64,000 bases of DNA from positions 1-64,000 of the forward strand of contig CAYWNA010000041.1 in the NCBI GenBank assembly GCA_964459305.1, in the 5' to 3' direction. Positions 52,927-61,500 of the stretch are shown here, piece after piece; positions within the stretch are counted from its first letter, which is position 1; every line of letters starts with the position of its first letter. This stretch comes from CAYWNA01 sp964459305. GTDB lineage: Bacteria > Planctomycetota > Planctomycetia > Pirellulales > Pirellulaceae. A program made the translations under genes and the position numbers. Under the pieces are notes generated by a model. The model ran no database searches. It was not told the origin of the DNA and saw only the letters and a program-made list of their open reading frames with translations.

Positions 52927-53610
52927 ATGGCCGTATCTTCCCCCGACGAGCTCCTTCTTGTGATTCAGCGGGATTACGAAGTGGTTTCAGAGATCGTGCG
53001 CTTTCGCGATTCGCCCTTCGAAATCTGGCGAGTTGCGGATCCTGACGCGCTGTTGGACGATCAGGCACTTCTCGAATCGCACGACGAACTTGAGTGGCAT
53101 CCCTATTGGGCTCAGGCATGGGACGCCGCCCATGGGATCGCCTGGGAATTGTCCGATCGTGACCTGGCCGGCAAGCTGGTGCTGGATCTGGGCTGCGGGC
53201 TGGGAATCACCGGAATGGTCGCAGCGGCGCGCGGTGCCGACGTGGTCATGGTCGATCACGCCCCGCCGGCGTTGCTGTTTGCTGAACTCAACAGTTGGCC
53301 CTGGCGCGAACGAGTGGGCATTCAGCGTCTTGATTGGCGTGCGGATTCGCTTGACCAAAGTTTCGATTTGATCGTCGGTGCGGATATTCTGTACGATCGC
53401 AAGGATCTACCCTATCTCGATGCATTCTGGCGCCGGCACCTGAAGGATGACGGGAGTCTGTTGCTTGGCGACCCAAGTCGGGCGATGACGCGGGAATTTC
53501 TGGAGTGGCTGGCCGATCGCGGGTGGCATATGTCGGAGTCCTTCCGCCGCGTGCCTCAGAGCGATTGTCAGATTCGGATCGTCGCAATGCGGCTCAATCG
53601 ACCCGGCTAA
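52927..53610 (+). CDS. Class I SAM-dependent methyltransferase
   Basis: About 227 residues. Motif I is LVLDLGCGLGITGMVAAARG; VVMVDHAPPALLF gives motif II with its acidic residue; FDLIVGADILYDRKDLPYLD is the post-motif region seen in protein-lysine (METTL21-type) methyltransferases; DDGSLLLGDPSR follows. ATG 52927 is preferred since AGGA lies 6 bases upstream; in-frame ATG 52921 and TTG 52894 exist. A protein or small-molecule target cannot be named. Confidence 0.82.
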   Translation: MAVSSPDELLLVIQRDYEVVSEIVRFRDSPFEIWRVADPDALLDDQALLESHDELEWHPYWAQAWDAAHGIAWELSDRDLAGKLVLDLGCGLGITGMVAAARGADVVMVDHAPPALLFAELNSWPWRERVGIQRLDWRADSLDQSFDLIVGADILYDRKDLPYLDAFWRRHLKDDGSLLLGDPSRAMTREFLEWLADRGWHMSESFRRVPQSDCQIRIVAMRLNRPG

Positions 53611-53707
53611 GCGGACTCGCCAAATGCTTGCACGTTTGAACTAGTGAAAAAACTGCGTTTTCCTGAAACACAGCGTCGCTAACCTCGCATTTGTTTCTAA
53701 GCACTGC

Positions 53708-54493
53708 TTAGTCTTCGAACATGGTCGCGATTCCGCCCAGCAACGAGCCTTCGCCCTTGCTCGATCCACCGGCCGACGGGGCATGTGCCAAGACGCGATT
53801 GGCCAGGCGCGAAAACGGCAGGCTCTGCAGCAGGACGGTTCCGTGTCCACTGAGGCTGGCCAGGAAGAAGCCTTCACCGCCAAAGAACATGGACTTGAGA
53901 TTGCCCGCGCGTTGAATGTCGTACTCGATGCCCGGTGTGAATGCGACGAGACACCCTGTGTCCACACGAAGCGACTCGCCCTGCAACTGCTTCTTGACGA
54001 TGTGACCGCCGGCATGCAGAAACGCCATGCCATCGCCATCAAGCTTTTGCAGGATGAACCCTTCGCCGCCGAAGAAGCCCGCGCCGAGCTTTTTCTGAAA
54101 CGCGATGCCAACACTCGTACCGAGTGCCGCGCACAGAAACGCGTCTTTCTGGCAGATCATGCCACCGCCGATCTTCGACAGGTCGACGGGCAATATTTTG
54201 CCGGGATAGGGCGCTGCAAAGGCGACACGTTTCTTGCCGGCACTGTGATTGGTGAAGTGTGTCATGAAAATCGACTCGCCGGTCAGCATTCGTTTGCCGG
54301 CCCCCAGCAGTTTGCCCATGATTCCCTGGCTCGGCTCGGACCCATCGCCCATTTTGGCCTCGAATTCGATGCCATCCTCCACGTAGTTCATGGCACCGGC
54401 CTCGGCAATCACGGTTTCGCCGGGATCGAGTTCCACCTCGACGATCTGCATTTCCGAACCGAGAATCTCATAGTCGACTTCATGGGATTGCAT
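53708..54493 (-). CDS. AIM24 / TIGR00266 family protein
   Basis: 261 residues. The family signature is complete: ILGSEMQIVEVELDPGETVI, EAGAMNYVEDGIEFE, GESIFMTHFTN, FFGGEGFILQKLDGDGMAFL, GGHIVKKQLQGESLRVDTGC, KSMFFGGEGFFLASLSGHG. The fold is a double-stranded beta-helix trimer; the function is not established. AGGAGGAG precedes the ATG. The C-terminal tail is Gly/Ser-rich. It is convergent with the methyltransferase gene. Confidence 0.88.
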   Translation of the reverse strand: MQSHEVDYEILGSEMQIVEVELDPGETVIAEAGAMNYVEDGIEFEAKMGDGSEPSQGIMGKLLGAGKRMLTGESIFMTHFTNHSAGKKRVAFAAPYPGKILPVDLSKIGGGMICQKDAFLCAALGTSVGIAFQKKLGAGFFGGEGFILQKLDGDGMAFLHAGGHIVKKQLQGESLRVDTGCLVAFTPGIEYDIQRAGNLKSMFFGGEGFFLASLSGHGTVLLQSLPFSRLANRVLAHAPSAGGSSKGEGSLLGGIATMFED

Positions 54494-54658
54494 CGTACTC
54501 CTCCTCTATGTGACGTTTCTGATACGAAGTATTCGCTCCAAAGGCGGCGATCTTGGCTTAGCGTGCGATTCGCGACGCCGAGTAGATGCAGGAGTCCGGC
54601 ATCGCTAGTTGCGGTGATCCATGAACGCGCCGAGTGGCTTTGGGTACCGCACCTTCTC

Positions 54659-55810
54659 CTAACAGCTCTCCAGTTGCGTCCTGATCCGCTGTGTTAACGT
54701 TTCGGACTCCTGTTTCAAGCCATCGATTGTTGCTCTTGTTTCGGTCGTACGAAATCGTTCGACTCCAGAATGAAACCACGCCTCGGCCTCGTGACGTAGT
54801 GCCTCCGCGGTCAGGTCTTTCTGCCATTGGCGAAACTGAATGTCGAAGCCCACGTCGAGCGAACCGGAGAAGGTGATATTCACCCGGTCCCAGTATGTCT
54901 CGGTGCGAGTACGCGTGCTCGGCCGGCCAGACGAGTCGTTCGTCGTTTCCCTGCGGGTTCTGGTCTTCTTGACGTGCGTTGTCCCGCGACCGCCAACTTC
55001 AACATCACCGCGCCCTCGGCCGGAAGCTAAACTGAACCCAGTCTCTATTGCCGTCGAAATACTGTTGCCGGTCGTGTTCAGGTCGGTCTCCTGCGATCCA
55101 CTCGCCTGTTGGCAACACAGGGCGTCCAATCGGCTCAGCACCGCTCGAAGCCGCAACACATTCTGCGTCAACGTCTGGCAATCAAGCTCGCCGCGGAGCC
55201 GGTCCAGTTTGTGCCCAAGGACGGTGGGGGATACGTCTTCGACCGTCCCGCGAATTGCCAGGTCAACGGCCGCGCTCGATTCGGCCACGTTTTGTTCCGC
55301 CGCTTTCCTCTCTCGCTGAAGATAGCTTACGGCAAACTCCAAATCGCCTATCGGGCCGGTCAGCCGCCGCAAAGCCCGCGCCTGTTTGCTCCAGATCCGC
55401 TTCACGTAGTCCACCTTGTCTTCTGCCTTGTCCATGCCTCGGCGCAGTCCGTCCAACCGCTCGCGGAGTTCTTTCACACTCGGCGCGTCCCGCGAAAACA
55501 GCCGGCGTATGCGGATGCCCAACGTGTGCCAGAAGCTGTCGAGAGTGCGCTGCAACCGATGATGCTTGCCGCGAAACTGCTCCATGCTCTGCGTCGCCTG
55601 CTTCAACTCCTCCTCCGTCGAAGCAACCCGTGATTTCTGATGTTCAATTTCGCTTCTGTGTTCGCTCGCCAACCTGTCTCGGCTTTCGCGCATCTTCTGC
55701 AGCCGCGAATCGAGTATTTCGACGGTCCGCGAGCAATGTCTCGCCCGACGATAGCTGGCCAGAACGTCGTTGGCCGTTGGGCCGAAGAACTCGGCGATTG
55801 CAGTCTTCAT
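54659..55810 (-). CDS. Coiled-coil protein of unknown function, type A
   Basis: 383 residues. A long coiled coil (about 30-100: VEILDSRLQKMRESRDRLAS and on), an inner helical part with IRIRRLFSRDAPSVKELRE, and more coiled coil (VDYVKRIWSKQARALRRLTG). A beta-type segment follows (NSISTAIETGFSLASGRGRG; VNITFSGSLDVGFDIQF), then a C-terminal helix. It has the same domain order as the gene upstream and shares the S-x-AI-x-x-GF pattern. No signal peptide, no known catalytic motif. The two genes are adjacent, co-directional and probably co-transcribed. Confidence 0.72.
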   Translation of the reverse strand: MKTAIAEFFGPTANDVLASYRRARHCSRTVEILDSRLQKMRESRDRLASEHRSEIEHQKSRVASTEEELKQATQSMEQFRGKHHRLQRTLDSFWHTLGIRIRRLFSRDAPSVKELRERLDGLRRGMDKAEDKVDYVKRIWSKQARALRRLTGPIGDLEFAVSYLQRERKAAEQNVAESSAAVDLAIRGTVEDVSPTVLGHKLDRLRGELDCQTLTQNVLRLRAVLSRLDALCCQQASGSQETDLNTTGNSISTAIETGFSLASGRGRGDVEVGGRGTTHVKKTRTRRETTNDSSGRPSTRTRTETYWDRVNITFSGSLDVGFDIQFRQWQKDLTAEALRHEAEAWFHSGVERFRTTETRATIDGLKQESETLTQRIRTQLESC

Positions 55811-55846
55811 TGGTCAACCCGATGTTTTCTTCGATCTCATGTGGAC

Positions 55847-57745
55847 TCACGTAACAGCGAAATCTCGCTCCAACTCAGCCCGAAGGAAATGTAGATACTC
55901 GTCGACACTGCGGCGGCACGACGCAGCCGTGGCCGACAGCATCTCGCGCCGAGCCGAGTTGTCGCCGCACGCGGCCCACGAACCCGCAAAGCCCGCAACA
56001 AGATCCTGGAACTCGCCCGGCGGATCCCACGCGATTTCGTCGATCGTGTAGGACGCTTGGCCGGAGCCAGAACCGGTCGCCGAACCGCTTGCTCCCGAAT
56101 AGCCGCCAAAGAAGCTATGGTCCTCTTTGAAATGAACCGATCCCGACAGACGAACCGGCGCTTCTCTGCCGGCGGTCGTCGTGCGAAAACCAGCCGCGAT
56201 GGCGGACCCCAGTGATTCGGAGTTCTTCCGGGTCGCTGCGATCGCCTCCTGCGACTCGGCCTCGACGGCCTCCATTTGCGATGCCGTCGCGTCAAGCTCG
56301 CTGATAGCCTGCGTGAGCTCTTTGACACACGTCTCGAAGAACTCGCTGTTGTTGGCCAACGAGCCCAGTCGTCTGAGCCTGGTGTCGAGTTCTTCGCGCG
56401 GCAGGCGGCGAATCGTCGTCATAATTCGCTCGTCGATCTGGTCGCTGGCTTCCCGGATCGCTTGAGCCGCTGATTTCTCCTCTCCCTCCAGACTTTCGGT
56501 TGTGGCCTGCAACTTCTTCAGTGGCTCGGAGAGTTCGACGTGCTCGTTTTCGAGCGTCGCCAGCGTGCTGCGGATCTCGGCGATCTTGTCGTTCAGCTTT
56601 CGCAAAGCACCTTTCGCCTCGGATTGCATTCGTTTGTTTGTTTTTGTTTTGTCCGACCAGATGGAGCTGACAATCTGATGGCCAACCGAATTGGCCTCGG
56701 TTTCCAGTCGCTGGATCTCGCGCTGAGTTCGTGCTGCCGATCGTTCGAGTCCTTGCAGTTCTTCTCGCGCCGTTTCGATGTCGTCGGAGCATCGGCTTAG
56801 GTCGTCGTCCTTGTCGGCGCGTTGAAAGCCAAGTTGCCTCAGGACTTCGTGGCGTTTCCGTTCGATTATCAGAATCGCTTTCTGCTGACTGTCAAGCTGT
56901 TCGTAAGCGCCACGCATGTCCGGCAGTTCGTCAGCAAAGAAGATCTCCAGCCTGCGAGCACGTTCCCACGAAAAACCATCAGGGATGCGCACCAGGAAAC
57001 CTTCGGCGGGCGGCGGCTCGGCATCAACCGGTATTGTCGCCAACGGATCGGTCACGACTTGCGCGGAGACAATCTCAGCCGGCGCCCAGGGCTCGGGCTC
57101 GGGCAAAGGTGTTGTCGGCCACGGCGATTCCGCTTCGACCGATGACGGCTGGACCACAGGCTCAGCGGTCGAGACGTCGTCTACGGCTTCCATCGCAGGC
57201 TCGTCCGTGTCGTCTTCATCAACTGTGGAAAATGCAACACCCGCCGAGGTCGGCTCCTCCGTCGGTAGGGCGGCCGGAGTTGAGGCTTGCTCGTGGTCAA
57301 CCGTGGTGTCATCGGTGTCCGAGATACTTGGCGGCGAAGGTGGCGTTTGTGGACGTGAGGCGGCGTGCTTTTCGATTTCCTCCAAGGCCCTCTTCGCTGC
57401 ATCGCGCACCGAGTAGGAGCGGTCATCCAGCAGCAACCGCAACGATTCAACCGCCCGTTCGTCACCGAAGTTACCCAGGGCTGCCGCGGCGTCGCGCTGG
57501 ATGTAGTCGTCGTCGTCGCTGAGTGCCGCGATTAAGGGCTCGACGATTCGCTGGTCTCTCTGGCGACTGAGCGACGAGACGACTTCCCTCCGCAGGTACG
57601 CGTCATCGTCTTCCAGCAGCGCCAGCAGTGTCTCAAGCGCGCTTTCGTCCTCTGATCTGGCCAAGTCGGCCACCGCCATCCGGCGCCGAAAAGTGCCGGC
57701 ACTCGTGTCGAGTGCGGCTTCGATTGCTTCATCAAGTTGGCTCAT
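55847..57745 (-). CDS. HEAT-repeat and coiled-coil protein of unknown function, type B
   Basis: 632 residues. HEAT-like repeats (about 1-130: ETLLALLEDDDAYLRREVVS; PLIAALSDDDDYIQRDAAAA; SLRLLLDDRSYSVRDAAKRA), then a Pro/Glu/Ser/Thr-rich linker. A long coiled coil follows (about 350-520, with ERAARTQREIQRLETEANSV-like heptads), and the C-terminal segment resembles the type A protein (ESLGSAIAAGFRTTT; VHFKEDHSFFGGYSGASG). ATG 57745 is used; the frame to 57853 reads into a palindromic repeat. With its partner it may form a scaffold or membrane-remodelling complex; no evidence fixes a role. Confidence 0.7.
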   Translation of the reverse strand: MSQLDEAIEAALDTSAGTFRRRMAVADLARSEDESALETLLALLEDDDAYLRREVVSSLSRQRDQRIVEPLIAALSDDDDYIQRDAAAALGNFGDERAVESLRLLLDDRSYSVRDAAKRALEEIEKHAASRPQTPPSPPSISDTDDTTVDHEQASTPAALPTEEPTSAGVAFSTVDEDDTDEPAMEAVDDVSTAEPVVQPSSVEAESPWPTTPLPEPEPWAPAEIVSAQVVTDPLATIPVDAEPPPAEGFLVRIPDGFSWERARRLEIFFADELPDMRGAYEQLDSQQKAILIIERKRHEVLRQLGFQRADKDDDLSRCSDDIETAREELQGLERSAARTQREIQRLETEANSVGHQIVSSIWSDKTKTNKRMQSEAKGALRKLNDKIAEIRSTLATLENEHVELSEPLKKLQATTESLEGEEKSAAQAIREASDQIDERIMTTIRRLPREELDTRLRRLGSLANNSEFFETCVKELTQAISELDATASQMEAVEAESQEAIAATRKNSESLGSAIAAGFRTTTAGREAPVRLSGSVHFKEDHSFFGGYSGASGSATGSGSGQASYTIDEIAWDPPGEFQDLVAGFAGSWAACGDNSARREMLSATAASCRRSVDEYLHFLRAELERDFAVT

Positions 57746-57824
57746 CGCAAGATACCTCAGCAATGGTCGCTTCTCTAATGCGATACTAATCGCGCGGCTG
57801 CCGATCCGCCACTCGTATTGTATA

Positions 57825-57877
57825 GTTCGTAGTACCGGCTTTAGCCGGCGCATTCCGCCTAAAGGCGGGACTGCGAA
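57825..57877. repeat. Palindromic dispersed repeat (VVPPLGG type), copy 2
   Basis: GTTCGTAGTACCGGCTTTAG plus CCGG at the left and CCGCCTAAAGGCGGGACTGC plus GAA at the right form the same double-palindrome structure as the element at 13627-13701. It occupies the 300-base region between the HEAT gene and the nei remnant, in which I see nothing else. Confidence 0.8.
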
Positions 57878-58046
57878 TAGGGCATTTCATGATTGCACGA
57901 GCAGTGGTGCGGATATCCTGTTTACTCACACAAGGCTGAACAACGCGGCTGGCGAGGCGCGTCGTATGCCTCGTCGCGTGCAAGACTCGCAATTTTAGCC
58001 CAAAATAGTGGCGGCAGATGACTCGCATTCGCTTCGTCCGGGGGGG

Positions 58047-58507
58047 TCATAGTGCTCCCGATGAGTCCGATTTTCGCGACTGTTGGCACTGGGGACACCA
58101 GTAGGTTGTTCGGCCCAGGTCGCCTTGACGGCTCAACTCGCGATGTGAGGATGCCGGCGGAGTTGCGTTTCCGTTAGCAACTCCAGCATTTGGGGACTGA
58201 AACAGACGCAGACGGTATCCGGCACTTCGATCACCATCGCCGCCCACCGCTCGGGCTTCTGCCAGCGCTCGTCAGGTGCATAAACGTGCCAGGCGCCGTT
58301 CATCCCAAGATGCGAATGCAGAGTGCGTCCATCATCGAAGTGAATAAGCAGGTGTTTGCCGCGAGCCTCGATCGTCGAGATTGTGCGCCCGATCAACGAG
58401 TCCGCCGGTGTGATGGGCTCGCGACCCCGAGCCGCGTTGATCCGTTTGCCGCACAGAACCTGTCGCAGCCGCGTTGCAGTTCGGTAGATCGTATCGCCTT
58501 CGGGCAT
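58047..58507 (-). pseudogene. Endonuclease VIII (Nei/Fpg family) gene with internal deletion
   Basis: An intact N-terminal glycosylase domain (MPEGDTIYRTATRLRQ with catalytic Pro2-Glu3; Lys51 in GKHLLIHF; HSHLGMNGAWHVY) reads to RRHPHIAS and then stops at a TGA near 58133, 124 residues in. About 10 bases later a different frame resumes with LGRTTYWCPQCQQS, the end of the C-terminal zinc finger that closes Nei/Fpg proteins. About 110 residues, the helix-two-turn-helix DNA-binding domain, are missing. The simplest reading is a deletion with a frame change. It lies 27 bases after the stop of lhr, a neighbour often linked to nei in other bacteria. Confidence 0.8.
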
Positions 58508-58534
58508 TTGCCAATACTCGTCCGCATCGTTGTT

Positions 58535-61500
58535 TTATCCAGGTCCCGCTTGCCGAGCGGGGTCCGGTCGGCCGCGGTGAAGATAGCCGCGGCTGGTGGC
58601 GGTGAAGCCAACGGACGACAGGTCTTGTGCTAAGTTAGACTCGCTAGGTGTCAGTCCATCGATCTTCGTTACAAAAACTGGTTCGCCGGGACATGCCATT
58701 TCGGCCAGCGAACCGGCTAACGCACGGCGCGCGTCGCCTCGCGCCGGTTCGGTTTCGGGCAAGAAGCTGATCAGTTGTTGACCCGTGCGGCCGAGATAGC
58801 CGATCAGCGAACCGCGATGGAGGAACACACGCGCGCCCGCGGCTCGCTGAGGGCGGGCGGCCGACTCGCCCGTGGGCGGCCATGTCAGGGCTGCGCCGTA
58901 CGGATTCCCCGGATCCGTGGCGGCCAAAACGAAGACCTTGTCCGCGCGTTCATCTTCGTCAGTTCGTCGCTCGCGCAGGCGATCGTCGGCACCGGGTGCG
59001 GCGAACTGCGCGGCACCCAAGCCAGCCACGAAATAGCCGCGACGGATCTTCCCCGCTTCCTCCATGGCCTTGAGCACAGGATACAGACCGGCGAACCCGC
59101 CGATTACGCCTTCGCTGGATACCATTTCTCGCGTCAGTATGCCGTAACGGTCGATCAACTGTGTCGCGATGGCCGTTTGTCGTTCCGTCGTATTCGGCTG
59201 GGACGTGTCCGGCGGTACCAGCAACGACCAGCGCCCTTCGGATCCGGGCGTTTTTGTCGTACGTCTCGACCGGAAAGCACGACGCGGGCGCCGCCTTCGC
59301 CGATCGCCCTTGTTTCTCTCACGCCGAAGAGACCGAAACGGTGCGAGCGTGTCGTTGGTCACCTCGCCCGTCCAAACCAGATCCCAAAGCGCATCAAGGA
59401 CATCGTTGCGAAAGCCGCCGATTGCCGTGGCCATGTCTTCGAAGAAAATCGCTCCACGCTCGGCCAGAAGATCTCTAATCTTTGCCTGCAACTCGCCTTC
59501 GAACGGTTCGGCCTGTGGAGCCAGCTTCAGAAGATGATCGGTGAGATACAATGCGATGCGGCCGTCGCCGGTGCCCAGACTATCGAAGCCGCGCCAAACG
59601 ATTTCGCCGGCCGCACACAATTCGTCCAAATCACTGGGCTGATATTCACTAATTCGCCCCGGCAGGATATCCCGTTCCAGCGTCGAAGCCGGCAGAGGCA
59701 GTCCCTGCAGTTGCTCGATCGCGTCTAACAAGCCGTCAAGGCCCTTGGCCGGTCGGACGAGTCCTTGCCAGTGAATCTGAAATCGAGCCAGGGCTTCCGG
59801 CTCGACCGGTTCAACCTGTTTTCGCAGTCGGGCAAGCGAGCGTCGCTTCAGCGTGCGCAGCACCTCGGCATCGCACCACTCGCGACCGCGGCCACCGGGC
59901 AAGAATTCGCCCTCCAACACGCGATTCCGCGCGACTAGACCGTCCAAAGCCACTCGCACGGGTGCGGTTCCCAGACCGAATCGCGCCGCCACGTCTTCTA
60001 CTTTGAATGGCACGTGCGTCCGCGCGTATCGGGAGACCAGATCGCCCAGCGGATCCGCCACGCTCGCCAAAAACGCATCGGGCAAACCTGCGGGCGGCAC
60101 CACTCCCAGTGCATCGCGGAATCGGGCCGCGTCCTCAGCAGCCGCGTAACGCGACTCGCCAGCAATTCTCACCTCGATAATGCGACGGTCGGTCGACAGT
60201 TCTTCGATCCAACGAGTCACTTGCCCGCCGGCCGCAGCGCCCGAATCGCAGCGCAACGCAAGCTCGTCGTGGCTGAGGTCGCCAATGCGAAGCAACAACT
60301 CGTGCAATGCGTCCACGTGTTTCACCGGGTAGCGACCATCAAGACGTTGCAGTTCCAGCGCGAGTTGGTCGACCGCGTCGGCGTCCAGTAACTCGCGCAG
60401 TTCGGAATCACCCAGCAGCTCACGCAGCTGCGCGTGATCCAAGGCAAGTGTCTGCGCCCTCCGCTCGGCCAACGGTGCGTCACCGTCGTAGATGAAATTT
60501 GCCGTGTAGTTGAACATCAGCGATGAAGCGAAGGGCGATGCCGTTTTCGTCCGTACCGTGCGGACACGAATTGTCCGCCGCTCAACGTCCTGCAGAATGC
60601 CTGTCAGCCCTTTGATGTCGAACACGTCGCGCAGACACTCGCGATATGTCTCCAATATGATGGGAAAGTCCGAGTAGCGAGCGGCGACCGACAGCAGGTC
60701 GCTGGCTCGGCGACGTTGCAGCCACAGCGGCGTACGCCGCCCCGGTCGTCGTCTAGGCAACAACAGCGCCCTTGCCGCATTCTCTCGAAAACGCGCGGCA
60801 AACTGCGCCGTCGAGCCGACTTCGCGAACGACCAGATCTTCAACTTCATCCGAGCGAGGAAACAACAGCTCGGTCGATGGCGGTTCGTCCGATTCAGGCA
60901 ACCGAAACACCATGCCGTCGTTGCTCCACAACATGTCGACCTCGCCGGGCGTCTCGGCACGCAGCTTGGCGGCGACGGCCATGGCCCACGGAGCGTGAAC
61001 TCGTGCGCCGAAAGGCGATAGAACCACAATGCGCCAGTCGCCCACCTCGTCGAGGAAACACTCGACGATGATGGTCTTGTCGCTGGGTGGCTCACCCGTG
61101 GCTTCGGCCTGATCGTGGAGGTAGTTCAGCAGATTCCGGGCGGCGCGTTGGTCCAGTCCGTGTTCGGTGGTCAGCTGGGACTCGGCCTGATCCCGCGACT
61201 GGTCGAGCAGTCGTCGGGCCAGCCGGCCAATTGCCTGGCCGAACTCCAATGGCCGTCCTGGACCGTCGCCTTTCCAGAAGGGCATTTTGCCAGGTTCGCC
61301 GGGTGCCGGCGCCACAAGAACGCGATCGTTGGTAATGTCAAGAACTCGCCAAGACGAGGCTCCCAGCAGGAATATGTCACCGACGTGTGTTTCGAAGACC
61401 ATTTCTTCGTCCAGTTCGCCCACGCGACTGCTCGAACCGCCGTCTGCGGCCAGAAAGACGCCGTACAGTCCGCGGTCGGGAATCGTGCCCGCGTTCAGCA

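Noticed and set aside
53697..53711. CTAAGC ACT GCTTAG hairpin at the 3' end of the AIM24 gene
   Set aside because: Only 6 bp, overlapping the stop codon and without a T-run, too weak to call a terminator.
58047..58247. Independent small zinc-finger gene downstream of lhr
   Set aside because: Its CPQCQ finger is the displaced C-terminus of the nei gene; the rest of the frame is a shadow of the nei N-terminal part.
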